Shown in pieces: positions 1 to 12,600 of a stretch of 64,000 bases of DNA. The stretch is from Sipunculus nudus. Its lineage: Eukaryota > Annelida > Sipuncula > Golfingiida > Sipunculidae. Where the stretch lies: NCBI GenBank assembly GCA_026874595.1, contig CM049307.1, positions 78,594,643 through 78,658,642 on the forward strand. The letters are read 5' to 3'. Under the pieces are notes generated by a model, which searched no databases, was not told the origin of the DNA, and worked only from the letters and a program-made list of their open reading frames with translations. A program made the position numbers and the translations under genes. How positions within the stretch are numbered: position 1 is the stretch's first letter; each line of letters opens with the position of its first letter.

Positions 1-936
1 GCAGCTGCAAACATAGGAGGGCGCACATGAATATTCAATGAGCATAGGGTTTGTGTATCAAGCAATTACTTTTTAATTATCAGGGGATGGGCTGGTTTTA
101 TTATATGTTTTTCAAGTTGTTAACATTCCATATAAAATATCTGAATTTATAAACGCTACATTAGAGTGTAATTTCTACCGGACTAAACTATGTTTATCCA
201 TGTTAAGACTGCGAAATCACGCTGTCACCGGGTACCTATCAGCAATGAAAATTATACTACTAACTGAATATTCCTTTGTGTCGCAGATGTAATGTGTATG
301 AAGATATTTTTGAGTAAGAGCTTGCAGAAATTAGAGGGGAATGGGGGGTTATGAGAAAAATGGCTTCGTATATGAACATGCTATGTGGAGTTTCCGATTA
401 GTAGCGTGTAAGGGGCAGTCATGAACGGATTCTCATGAAATTTCAGGGCATTTCGGGAATGGGCATTTCGGATTGTGGATCAAGCATATTCTCCCCATTC
501 AGGGCTTTATCAAGTAATATTTACAAATGCACGAATGAACATTGGAATCTTGGCAAAAAATAAGTGAATGCAGAAAAGGTCCAGCCTCATGCTCCGCGCA
601 GTGTGTCCTGGCCATCTTTTCAAGTCACGGTCGAGCACTCAGAACCTGCAAGTGACATTGTCTAATGGTTATCTGCAATATGGCTTGTGCACACCAGCAA
701 TTTCAAATAATAGCACAGCTGCAGAGTAACTCTAAGAGTTACATATATAACCTACGAAATTTAACAATTCGTCAAAATGTTTTGAACCGACTCAAAGCTA
801 AAAATCGATGTCTTCGTATCGGAGGCCCCCATTCGTAGAACTGTTATAATCATTGTGTTTCCTCATTTACGACTCGGTTGCCCATTGGTTGGACCTGTGT
901 CCAAAAGGTATCGTGTCTAGAATTAGTCAAACAGAT

Positions 937-939
<3 letters not shown>
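1..939. other. No gene recognised
   Basis: AT-rich sequence with only short open frames and no family motif on either strand. If the glutamate-receptor gene extends upstream, amino-terminal-domain exons could lie here or beyond the window edge; I could not identify any. Confidence 0.5.
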
Positions 940-989
<50 letters not shown>

Positions 990-993
990 TTTT
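940..993. repeat. (TA)n microsatellite plus T-run
   Basis: About 40 bp of pure TA dinucleotides followed by a run of T that abuts, and has eroded, the outer end of the small LTR element that follows. Confidence 0.95.
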
Positions 994-1146
994 TACGAAG
1001 ACATATTGCTCAGGGGAAAATACAGGGCCGATTTGGGATTCGAACCCATGTCGGTGGCGCAAATGCCCGGCGTTCCAACCGCTTCGCCAGAAAAGCTAAC
1101 TTCACTAGCGAGACAGTTCGGTCCGCTTTTATGTCACCCCGTAACA
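992..1146 (-). repeat. 3' LTR of TRIM-like element
   Basis: Direct-repeat partner of 1266-1406. Its outer end is eroded into the T-run; the inner end (CCCCGTAACA on the plus strand) is intact. Confidence 0.65.
1036..1089 (-). promoter_or_regulatory. tRNA-like Pol III A and B boxes inside the LTR
   Basis: On the minus strand the segment reads TGGCGAAGCGGTTGG (A-box-like, plus 1089 downward), then, about 40 bases on, a consensus B box GGTTCGAATCC (plus 1046-1036). GGCG and CGCC can pair as a D-stem, but no proper anticodon stem forms, so this is tRNA-derived promoter sequence and not a tRNA gene. The copy at 60374-60532 keeps the same boxes (TAGCGAAGCGG and GGTTCGAAACC), so they are a family feature. 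Confidence 0.55.
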
Positions 1147-1244
1147 TATACCCTCTTAAGAGCGTTCTGCTATCAGAACAAGACTAATTATCACAGGAGT
1201 CACACTTTGGTGAGTTTATTCCCTGGGCCACAAAGTTTACCGTC

Positions 1245-1262
1245 ATCCTGGACGAGCCCCCA
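1245..1262 (-). other. Primer-binding site, tRNA-Pro type
   Basis: Minus strand TGGGGGCTCGTCCAGGAT, three bases inside the 5' LTR. It differs at one position from the well-known tRNA-Pro primer site TGGGGGCTCGTCCGGGAT. Confidence 0.6.
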
Positions 1263-1265
1263 TTT

Positions 1266-1406
1266 TGTTACGAAGACAAATTGCTCAGGGGAAAATACTG
1301 GGCCGATTGAATACGGTGGCACACATGTCCGGCGCTCCAACCGCTTCGCCAGAAAAGCAAGCTTCACTAGCGCAACAGTTCGGTCCGCTTATGTCACCCC
1401 GTTACA
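1266..1406 (-). repeat. 5' LTR of TRIM-like element
   Basis: Plus strand begins TGTTACGAAGAC and ends CCCCGTTACA. It is shorter than its partner because of a small internal deletion that removes most of the B box. Confidence 0.65.
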
Positions 1407-3557
1407 ATATACAATATATATATATACACACACGTACAACATTCGATTCAATCTGGCTATATAGCTCAAAACCTCTCTCTCCCTAACACACACACACCCT
1501 CACACATAATCTTGCTTGTTGTATTAGCAACACATTCATACATCAACGGATCATCGAAAGGGATTAAAGGGGAAACATTGTAAAACAAATACAAAATAAA
1601 CAAAGTGTACACTGCATTAATCATGTGACCTGGTCGGTCATTGAAATGCAAACACCTCCTTATGAAATACCTGTAGTGTATATGTGTATGTATTTCAATC
1701 CGTACGAATTAATATGTTTACCAAACTATTTTGTTTTATATTATATGCAATGTGATGCTGCATTCAGGTGTTTTCAATTTCCAAGTTAAAAATCCAATCC
1801 TGTTACCTGCTTTTTTTAATTCAGCAACATTTTACTAGTCCTTTTATCCGAGCCATAATCAACCTAGCTTTTTAACTAAACCATGTGGCAACAAATGGTA
1901 TTATACAGTGTTATACTTCATCTTTTATACATTATTAAAATATGGATGTGTTAATATCTGAACTGGAAAAATATTAAGTGTATGTATATACCTTGACAAC
2001 ACAAGAGCATGGAAAATCATTTCAAGCGTTGACGGTTGCCCAGACACTACCATATTTATTTTTAATAGAATACATATACAAAGACAAGCACGCAGTTTAC
2101 AAATACATGTATGTATATATTTAATGTTAGAGTTTAGAGCTTAGCCTAAAATACGCTCCTTACAAAGCGCTTTACCTATAGGCCCACTACCTATATCATA
2201 AGCGCTGTTTGTTTTGACATCGTATCCTGAATCGCTACACCAGAGGGGAGCACTATATTTTGATTCAATCAGATGAGACCCCGTACTGGAAGACACGACC
2301 TTTATGTGCAAACGCTTTACTAGCCAAACGAGGAATACACGGAGTCAATGTTGTTCATTTCTTTTTAGTGACAGCTCATCGGCCCAGCAACCGTTTGAAC
2401 AGGCCACAGGCTCAGAGAGGATGGCCCCACATGTGGTTTGCACCGGTCCTTGGGCACATAGGATGCCCGGCCGGTGAGCTGTTATTCAAACGAAATGTAA
2501 CAACATAGGCTCCGTGCACACCTCGCTGACTGTTTTTAGTTTTGCAGACAACAGATACATGGCGAAGCTAACATAGTCGTAATGTCATAATCGAATCGGT
2601 CGATGATGCGAGAATGCAGAGGGAGCAATTAAAATTCGACTTTTCTTTACTAAGTGTAACCATAATAATGTCATGAAGCGGCGCTTCAGCGCAGCTATTG
2701 GCGGAGCCAGGATGCTTGTCGAGTGTTTGTTAGTTGGCATCTGCTTGTCACATCATACGCACGTTTTCAGCAGACAACCACCCGCCACCTGGTGTCTAAG
2801 TGTATCATAAACGGTCAAACCAGGCAGCGGGAAAATCAGTTGCTTCTTTAAAAGCGCAAGATTTCCGCTGCCTCGGGAGCGTAAGCCTAAAACCAGGTAG
2901 ATACTTGCACACTACACAATCTGATGCCTTTCTTTTTAAATAGTAAATATTTACACTCTTATATTGGAACTATAGATATGGACATTATACTTGGGTAAAA
3001 TTGAAGGTTATAAAAAAAGTTCCAATTAAAAAAATGACAGGGGGAGGGTAGGGTTAGAGCAAAATATAGATTTTAATTTCATATGTAAAATAATACAAAA
3101 TTTTACATCTTTTTAATTGGCTTATCATACAGACACATTGAGTCCATCTTTTAAAATCATCTCTGCAGTCTGAGTCCACTCTATCCATGGAACAGGCCGA
3201 CTCCCAGAGGAAAACGGGCTCACTTGATAAAATTTTGACTTCAGTCCTGAGTACGTTCTCCGTCTGCCATTCAATCATAATAATATGGCTACTGTGGTCT
3301 CTGGATAATTACAGCAGGTCTGTCAGTGCTTATGAAGCTTTCACTATTTAAGATTAACGCCCACAGAGGCGCCCTGCCAGTAACCAGCATTCAGGGTTAC
3401 GTCACTTGGGATCATCTGTCAAACCGAGCGAGCCAACGGGAATGTGACACGGCGCTTTCATGTACAGATTACCTAATCGCTGAAGCGAAAGGTCAAAAAT
3501 CGTGAGAGTGATCTACGGAAATCCGATACACCGTGAAACCGACTGCAATAAATTCCC

Positions 3558-3562
<5 letters not shown>
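1407..3562. other. No gene recognised
   Basis: AT-rich non-coding DNA. Open frames near 2260-2508 and 3054-3278 show no recognisable domain. A segment at 3169-3250 has splice-like borders and the right end phase for the receptor gene but no family resemblance, so it is not called. Confidence 0.5.
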
Positions 3563-3616
<54 letters not shown>

Positions 3617-3662
3617 TATATATATACAAATATAGTGTGTCGATGTTTGTACATCATCCATG

Positions 3663-3703
<41 letters not shown>

Positions 3704-3871
3704 GTGGAACATCTCCTTACGGGCACCTCTGTACTAAGGCCACCTCCTATTTACAACCACTTACGGACAGTCCCTTGAAAGTAGGTCCCGAAATCTATGA
3801 CCTTCCTACTAAAGGCACCTCTCTGTTGCGGGCAAAATGTCAGGTCCGAGATATATATATATATATATACA
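3563..3871. repeat. (TA)n microsatellites
   Basis: Three TA tracts (about 3563-3630, 3668-3701 and 3850-3869) separated by unique sequence. Every open frame across them is an artefact of the alternating dinucleotide. Confidence 0.9.
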
Positions 3872-4302
3872 CATGTTACGTATCCTGGACAATAAACTAC
3901 GGATACTATGATTGTCATTGCTGTTTGTGTGTTGACTAAGAGAGCCTTTAGTTCTTTTATAATGTAACGTTAAGCCAGAAATCACGAACAAACAATATGG
4001 CTTGGGACTGTATTACAACAACCGGTCCTTATTTTCTGTACATACTACATTGTTGGTTTCGTATATTAATTTCGTAAAATCACAGGCAAAAATAACTTAA
4101 CACATTTGTAATGGTAGAAGTTATCCACGGCTATCGGGAATGGATAACTGGGTGTGCCGCCAGAAAAAAAAAATCTTAAACAATTACCTCAATGACTGGA
4201 CAAATACATAAAATTCTATTTAAGCACATTTAGTCAATAATAACTGAAATGAATGTCGTATGTTATAAATCAGTTTATGAATTTTTCGTTCATTTTTTAC
4301 AG

Positions 4303-4376
4303 TTACCCGGAAATTGAGAATTAAGCGCCAGATCGACCCGATATCAAAGAGGAATTTCAAGTTCACCACAACGAGG
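4303..4376 (+). CDS. iGluR exon: linker into S1
   Basis: Short exon between a TTTTTTACAG acceptor and an AGG|GTATGA donor, entering in phase 1 and leaving in phase 0. It encodes TRKLRIKRQIDPISK and then RNFKFTTTR, which joins to AEPYFM in the next exon. The join FTTTR-AEPYFM matches the family pattern in which a TT-containing strand precedes EEP(Y/F)VM at the start of the ligand-binding domain. Confidence 0.6.
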
Positions 4377-4491
4377 GTATGATCATTATCCCCCCCCCAT
4401 TACTTCAACATCAGATTTTTTTTTTACATGTCACAAACTCTATAATAATTCAACTGAGTTTTCACGTCTGTTACATTGAATATATATATAT

Positions 4492-4537
<46 letters not shown>

Positions 4538-6637
4538 TTAAAATATCTATTATAATTAATGCGGCATCGTTGCCCCCATTGTGTTAAACATTTCACAAGT
4601 GTTCGTTCATAGGATCCGCATTTCTCAGACGATCATTACATGCAATGCGCATCCATTTATTAATACGATGAACACCAGATTGCGTTATCTCTTTGTTAAC
4701 AGGATGAACGCCGGATGGCGTTATGTATTTGATAACAGAATGAACTCCAGATGGCGTTAACCTAGTCTCTCCAACAGACGCCAGGTGCCGCTACCGCTCT
4801 TGCACCAGTACGTCTGTTATTATACTATACCACCCTTGCAATAGACAAGCCAAAGTGGATTATTTTTGCCACACAACCAAACAATATTGTTTACTTGTCT
4901 TTATTGGGGTCTGCCGGGTTAGTGCAAGGGCGACATCCATTCTGGATTCACCTCAAGATGCTATGGGGGGTATCCTTGCGCATGCCCAACGGCACTTCCG
5001 TTTTTTAAGATTCTTGAAAAAAATGGCGTCCAATAACAGACGTACTGGTGCAAGAGCGGTAGCGGCACCTGGCGTCTGTTGGAGAGACTAGGCGTTAACC
5101 ATTCGTTAATCGGATGAACAGCAGGTGCCGTTATCTATTTGTTAATAGGATGAACACCAGGTGGCGTTATCCATTTATTAATACGATCGACACCAGGTGG
5201 TGTTATCCATTTGTTCATATGATGGAAACTGGGTGGCGTCAACTTCCGTACTGGGTCAAAGGTCTATTGAGCCTATGATAGGACCCTGCCATTTGATACG
5301 GACTTAAGCATGTTTGACCTGATATTTGACGCAGTCATCTCCTCACTTGGGTGATCAGTAAACAGAAACAACATGTGACTCTCGATCCTTAGGGATTCAT
5401 GTCTTATTTCAGCAGGCAATAATGGTTAATCTCCCAATTTATGCAGGTAATCCTTTTGCATAATTTTGAAAAGACCACAACAAATGTCCCTGCACTATCA
5501 TTTTTTGTCTGCAACGGTTCTGGCAGCAGTTGTATCACGTTAACTATTAATGGTAGCATGTACACAAGTTTCTGTTTATATTTACAACACCGCGTCACAG
5601 ATATTATCCCGCAAATAGGTCCGCAGGTTTATCAATATAAAAAATATGTTTCACGGACAAGTGCCGTGTTTTTTGTTATAGTTTAAATGGATTGTGTCGA
5701 AGTGTCCTTTATATTTGCTATTTGTCTGAATTATTGTCATTTTCAATTGCGTGTGATATAGCTTGCATCGACTGGATATCGTACCCTGTGCACATTGAAT
5801 GGCAAGAGATCTATCCCCTTTATAGACGAGATCTCGCTTGAGGAGAATGCGGGTGGCGTTGTCCATTTTATTAATAAAAGGAATCTAAATGATTTGTTAA
5901 AATAATGAATATTTATGAAGCTGTTGATAGCTTTCATAGATTGATCACCTTCGTGAAGACTATTTATTTTTATAATGAAAAGCTATTTGCAGCAGATTTA
6001 TTCTTTAATCAACACCAGAGAACGTCGATAGTTAGAAAGTCGTTTGTTAGAATGAACACCAGATGGAGTTTATGTTTCTTTTATGTGAAATGAACAACCG
6101 ACCATGAAGATGTTCCGAACTATTTAAACCGATCTATTCCACGAATGCTCCGTTAAGATGCATCTCTGATAAGCAGTGCCTGCCATTAACTATATATTGT
6201 TTGTCTGTTTTCATCAGGCTGAACCTTACTTCATGACTAAATCACCTGCGCGGAGTTACCGAGGAAAGGAAGTGCCACTTTCACAGTGCTATGGATTCAT
6301 TCCCGATCTGATTCGGGAACTGTCGGACGAGATCGGCTTTACATATTCCTTCCAGATAGTTTCTGATGGCAGATATGGCCAAAGACTAAGGAACAGCACC
6401 AAATGGGACGGCATGATCGGGGAAGTCATTGACGGGGTAAAGTCCGATATATATTTGGAGATATGTTCATACTTCATATGTAAGAGTATATATCTCTGTT
6501 TTATTATCTCTAATTTAATACAGAGTAGAGATAGACCGACAAAGAGAGAGAGAGAGAGAAAAAAAAGAGAATATTGAATAATAACGAGAAGTGGCAGACA
6601 GTCACACAAGAAGAAACAGACACACAGAGACAGTGTT

Positions 6638-6696
<59 letters not shown>

Positions 6697-9600
6697 TTTT
6701 CATGGATATGACGACAGTCCTGTATTGTTGACTGTTTCTGTCAGAAAGCGGACATCGCTGCTGCTCCACTGACTGTCACAGCTGAGCGAGAAAAGTTCGT
6801 TAACTTTATCCGTCCGTTTGAGAACTTCGGCCTGACAGTTCTTGTACAGAAGAAAGCCTTCATGGGCCATTCAAAGACCTTCCCGATTGGCCTTGATATT
6901 TTCAGGCCACTCATGCCGGAAGTGTATGGACTGGTAATCCTTGCCACTGTAACAGTGAGTCTTTATCATTGTTTTTGTTAAAAGCGTAACACAGGGTACC
7001 AATTTTAATGAACAGTCAGATATTATATAATGCCAGGCATTGCAATTATCATTCCACACGAATTTATGCTCAAACATGATCCAATATCAGAAAAATAATA
7101 ATGACATATATTTTTGTAAGGTGATGTTTGCGGTTGTTTCAAACAAACTTGATTTAAATTTACACGTCCTGCATATCTTGACTAGTTATTTGGAATTCTG
7201 GAATTTGGAAATCTAGTTAACAAATCGTCTTGCACAAGGTATTCACTCTCTGAATGTTGTGTGTTTATTCTTCCGGATAGTGGTGATGATGATGATGTTG
7301 GTGATTATTATTTATTATTACTATTACTGCTCTTATTTTTTTCTTTCCTTTTCTTAGTCTTATTCCACTTATTATCATCTACAGACTGCGATTCTGCTCT
7401 GGATAATGAACCGGTTTAACCCCTACGAATGGGCAGGCCGCTGCAGGATAGGACTTGCAGATTGCGAAGAGGCGGAGCAGTTCAATATACGTGGCTCCCT
7501 CTGGTTTATATTTACAACACTACAGAGGCAAGGTGAGTTGTTTTAGTGGTATTCTTTATTAAAGTGATAAGTACATTTAGATACATATAATACATATCAG
7601 TGCAACTGGTTTCATGGGCCTATTAGTCACAACATATTTTGTATCAGATTAAGTGATTCGCATACACTAGACATACAATTGCTTGTTTCTTATTTCATAA
7701 TATTGCAAAGACATTTTGCTCGTTTCTAGTTTAATTTTTTTCACAACCAAGATATTTTATCATTTTCTGTTAAAGTAGATGTTGACCAGTTTGTACCAGA
7801 AAATAATATATGACGCTTTTGCTCATAAAAAGGACAATGAAAAGGGAAGTGAACTCATTTTTAATACACTAGTTACATTTAAAACAGACTTTGTTCCATA
7901 TTAAAGAGACAAAATCTGCCTGCTTCAATTGCCAAAGTTAATACACCCATTCTAAACTGAGCTAAACAGGATCTTTCTGTTTCACAAAGGATTGACTTTA
8001 AATATATTTCAGTACTGAATGGATTTTTGTACAGCCTATAATTCCTACGTTTCGATAACAGTATTGCTCTCCATTCAACAATCATAACATGTTCTATTTT
8101 ATTGTATATTTTAGTCACTGAACATTGTTTTATTGTCAAAACTTGTTATACATCCACAATCTTCAAAATTTATTTTTTTGGAACTCTAGTGGTTTTCTAA
8201 TAAAGCATAATTCCATAAAAATATATAAAATAATTTTTTGTCATCGGATTTGATAATCCTTTTCCAAAATATCACCATATTCATAATAAACACGTATTTA
8301 CAGAGTATTCAACCTATTCCGGAGCATATCTGTTTATTCCCCCCAAAATATTCTGCCCTTTCACGTTTGAACATTTCTTATCTGGGACATTTATCGCCAC
8401 AATATAATACTGAACCATATTCTATAATTTGCAGTAACAAGCACGAGGAAGATTTTTCTAAACTTTAAATGGGCCCAATCACATATAAATCATGTTGAAT
8501 AAACACGAAAAATAGCTTCTTCCCTTAAAAATAAATTTGTACCTGCCAAAATATTCCCCTGAAACCGTTTGCTGACTCCTGTAAACGACCGAGGCGCAAT
8601 CACATCTGTCAAAAAATACAATATTGGGGAAGTAAGCTCCAGGTAAGATTTATTTTCCCTAAATCCATTATTCTTCTCAACTAAGATCTCATGAACATCG
8701 AAGTATTTCATAAGACGTCTATTAAAATGCTCCGATAGACCTTTGCCTCACAGCATTAGAAACTGACACCCCTATAATTCATTGTCACCCTAGGGTCATC
8801 GGCACTAGGCTTCAAGATCGGAAATATCATTGAATCAATCCATACGAAAGGAACCTTTCCATAATCATATATTATATCAAAGAAACCGATCATTTATGTG
8901 AGACTAATTTATACCCGCATAGACTTTTTTTCAAAATCAGATTTTCATTTGACACTCACATTAATCAAGACACTTACCTTGTCATATACAATATTATCGC
9001 CAACGTCATACAACTCTAACAGAATGCGATTCTAACCTGAAGGACCCAATCGTTAATATTTTGCCAAAATAGCTAAGAACTGTGTAACTGTAACTCCTCA
9101 ATCCTAAATATAATGTCCCTATGGTATTGTCTCTCATAATATCTGAATTTTCTTACTGTAACTCCTGAATCCTAAACATTTTTTCCCTATGGTATTGTCT
9201 TTCATAATATCTGAATATTCTAACTGGAACTACTCAATCCTTAACATTTTGTCCTTATGGTATTGGCTCTCATAATATCTTAATTTTCTAACTGTAACTC
9301 CTCAATGCTAAACAGTTTGTCCCTATGGTATTGTCTCTCATAATATCTGAATTTTCTGGTTGTAACTCCTCAATCCTAAATAATTTTTCCCTGTGGTATT
9401 GTCTCTCAATATATCTGATTTAAACAACAATATTTTTCATAAAAGCTTATACAGTTTCTATCTGCTGTTTTCCAGCACTAACAGATTTTTTATATTCCTT
9501 TTCAGTTTTTCTTTGATCTTCAAACGATGCATCTATTTCATAATTACAAAAAGGTTTCACCCTCCGTTTGTCCTATACTATCAATGCATAACAGAAGGTC

Positions 9601-12600
9601 ATTCATTTCATCAATAACTGGACGTTCTTACTAGTTCGTACCGACTCTTTTCGTAACGTGAGCATTTTGGCCGCTGCTGCAAATTTTCAAATTTCGTAAG
9701 TCATATGCTACTCAGAAGCTCATAATGCATCCAAAGATCAGTTCTTGGAAGCGGAAACGCCCCTTAAGGAGCCATTCAAGAACTACCAGATGCATACACA
9801 CGTAATTTAAAAATTATACTTCGTTTATTTTGCCACATGGTTTGTCTGTATTACCGACTGTAAACATCTTCCCCTCAAATTATATGAACGGGATTTGATG
9901 AGTTTTTCCTTCAGGTTAGGGTAATATCCCAGGAAAAATCAATTGATTTTAGGTAGTGGGGTCGATGCACAGTATTTTTATTTGAATGGATTCTTTTTCA
10001 TTGTTACGCATATATTGGTACAAGAGACTGGTTTTGTGAAGTCACCAGTTCACTGATTTGGTGAACCGTTACAACGTGTGATGCCACCTGTTACCTGGGC
10101 TAGTACACCGTTACAAGGTGTGACGTCACCTGTTACCTGGGTTGGTGTTTCGTTAGGTGTGCACGGGAACACATGACAGTTTAATTACAGGAGACTGGCC
10201 GAGAAATCCATATAGGATTCAACTACAATTCAACTTTATTATGATCCCGCATGAAAAGTGGTGCCCAATATTGATCACATTGTCCGTCCGTCTTTCCGTC
10301 TGTAAGTCAGTAACGCTTCCTTGCAATTTTCCTCACAATCCCCTGAAAACAATATATATAAAAAAAGTCCAAAGTCCAATATGGTTGCCACAGAATAATC
10401 GATAATTTTCTTCCGCATTTTTTCAGAGGGGCTATGTTCGACCTTTCTTAAATTCATGGGGGCAATTAGTGCCTACAAAGGCTCGAGCCGTATCAAATTC
10501 CAAACCTGCCTCATATCCTGTATGGCAGCCAGAAAACAATCACTGATTTTCTTCTACGAATATTTGACAGAACATTGACACCGATGAGGGGTCAGTGCTT
10601 TCAAATTTCAGACCGACCCCAGGGGCGGATCCAGGATTTAGGAAAAGGGGGGGGGGGTCCAACCCAGGAGGACTAATGAAATTCCTAAAAAAAAGGTCAT
10701 CAGGTTTGGAAAAGGGGGGGTCCAGGCAGCAAAATTACGTCCAAAACCCCTTAAAAAAGGTTGCTTCGGGTGAAAAAGGGGGGGTCCAGACCCCCTGGAC
10801 CCCCCCCCTGGATCCGCTTCTGGACCCTGTTGAATCAAATATGGCTGCCATTAAAGGATATGGCATTCGCGGGGCCCTAATTGAGGACCTGAAAATTCCT
10901 AAACCTTAAGTTTACATTATCATATTGGAGCATGGTGGTGTAACGCAGTGCTAGATTTTCAAACACAAGATTATATGTTAGCTCCCCGCTTGTTCTCGGC
11001 GATGGAAATATAGGTTACTTAAAATCTGGTCATGGCAACGGAACTAGCCCCATCGCACCCTAAGTGTTATTAGTTAATACGCATATATTTCATTAAACTT
11101 GACTTGGTTTCCTTGTTTGTTTATCCCTCGAGTTTGGAGCGGTCTTTCATCTGAGTGAACTATAATTCGATGGCGCAACATCTGTTGTTCACTTTCAAAC
11201 TTTACATGAGCTTTGCGTGCTCAGTTGCGTCAATACAGAATGCAAATTCTCAGAAGCAAACGCCGAAGCACAACTCAGGTGTGAACTGCTTAATTCTAGG
11301 TCTGCCAACACACCAAAACCTTATTCCATATATGTTTGTCGGACGTGCATCAGGCCCTTACATGCCCAGACTGAGCACACCCCTACCCCAACCTTGTCTT
11401 ACAGTCTGTGACCAAAAAGGGACTTAAAATTTGATTTTATTGCACCCACGTACAACATAAGTTTGTTGAAGTCATTTGTTAGAGCAATATTTTAGCTTTC
11501 ATATGGAACCGTATGTCGCTTTATAGCATTACTTTTAAGGGAGTCACATGCAATTTTACAAAATTACACCTTGATTTCATTAAGTTGCTAACAGTATATT
11601 ATACCATAAACAGCCATAAACAACAGCCATGAACAAGTCATTTCAGTAAAAAAAAAACCCACAGAAATCGGAATAAAGTGATAGAAAGCGATTTGTAACA
11701 TAAACATTACATATAATAGCGATAATTATTAATTTCATTATTAAATGCCTTCTTCAAGTTAAATCCATGAACTTATGTGAATATCAGTAACATTTAACTC
11801 TTAAAAACTGAAAAAAACTGGAAAAAAATAGCATATTGGAACTATATGTTCTAAAATCTCGGGTCTTAATCAAAATAACTGTAAAGAGGAAATGTTTTAC
11901 AGTCATACATTCAATTTAGGAATTTCAATTAAAGATTTCAGTTAAACCATTAACAGTGAATGATTTGTAAAGCTAGCGTACTTTTCGATTGATACAGCTT
12001 TGCCGTTATACCTGGTAACAGACAATATAAAACCACTCTGAGAGTTGATTCTCCTAGATCTGCAAGAACACACATCGACTGAGAGGGTAACCTGAACATA
12101 ATATGTAGCGATATGGGGTTTCATTTTCAGTTGTTCTACATCAGAACTGAGACAGGCTCCAATTCAGTCATGCACGCTACATAAGGGAAATCATCTGCAG
12201 CCCGACCCTCAACCAGGGTCGTACATAATGAAAGGAAAAACACAAAAATTTTGAACCGTTTAGACTGGATAATTTACTGTGATGGAAAGACCAAATAGTG
12301 TATGACATTTTGGTGGTTAAATAACATCTTCATATAACGCAGTATTTATGATACTTGCTTAGAATATATGACATGTCTGGCGTATTTTCTTGTCTCTAAT
12401 AGTGCTAACCCCCTTACATTGGTTCTCCGTTTACATGTATAACGATGGAGGACTTAAGGGAGTTTCGAAGCGCACACTCAAGTAGTGTGTTTTATGATTT
12501 CTTAAATAAAGCCACATTTGACCTTTTGCGTGTATTATATGTGCACAGAAAAATCTTGTTTTCTGTCATTCCGTTCCTCGTTTGCGCGAGTGCCTGCAGA

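Larger units (their letters stand above)
992..1406 (-). mobile_element. TRIM-like miniature LTR retrotransposon
   Basis: Two direct repeats of about 140-155 bp (992-1146 and 1266-1406) flank about 120 bp of non-coding DNA. Read on the minus strand, each repeat starts TGTTACGGGGTGAC and ends CTTCGTAACA, the TG...CA form of an LTR. Three bases inside the 5' LTR is an 18-nt site (1245-1262) matching a tRNA-Pro primer-binding site. A short purine stretch (AAGAGGG) lies just upstream of the 3' LTR. No coding capacity remains. These are the defining parts of a terminal-repeat retrotransposon in miniature. A solo copy of the same LTR sits at 60374-60532. Both flanks are (TA)n DNA, so no target-site duplication can be read. 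The alternative is two adjacent tRNA-derived SINE-like units, but the primer site and TG/CA ends favour an LTR element. Confidence 0.65.

Noticed and set aside
853-1464. Long open frames across TA tract and small LTR element
   Set aside because: The length comes from alternating TA codons (IYIYIY) plus non-coding LTR sequence; no protein family resemblance.
2340-2495. Splice-bounded open segment between TTTTTAG and a GTGAGC donor
   Set aside because: No recognisable domain and no matching phase partner.
3169-3250. Possible upstream receptor exon (SESTLSMEQADSQRK, CTGCAG acceptor, GTACGT donor, phase-1 end)
   Set aside because: Phase would fit the exon at 4303, but the sequence does not resemble any part of a receptor amino-terminal domain.
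4631-5256. CRISPR-like regular spacing
   Set aside because: The units are contiguous 36-bp tandem repeats without unique spacers, in an animal genome.
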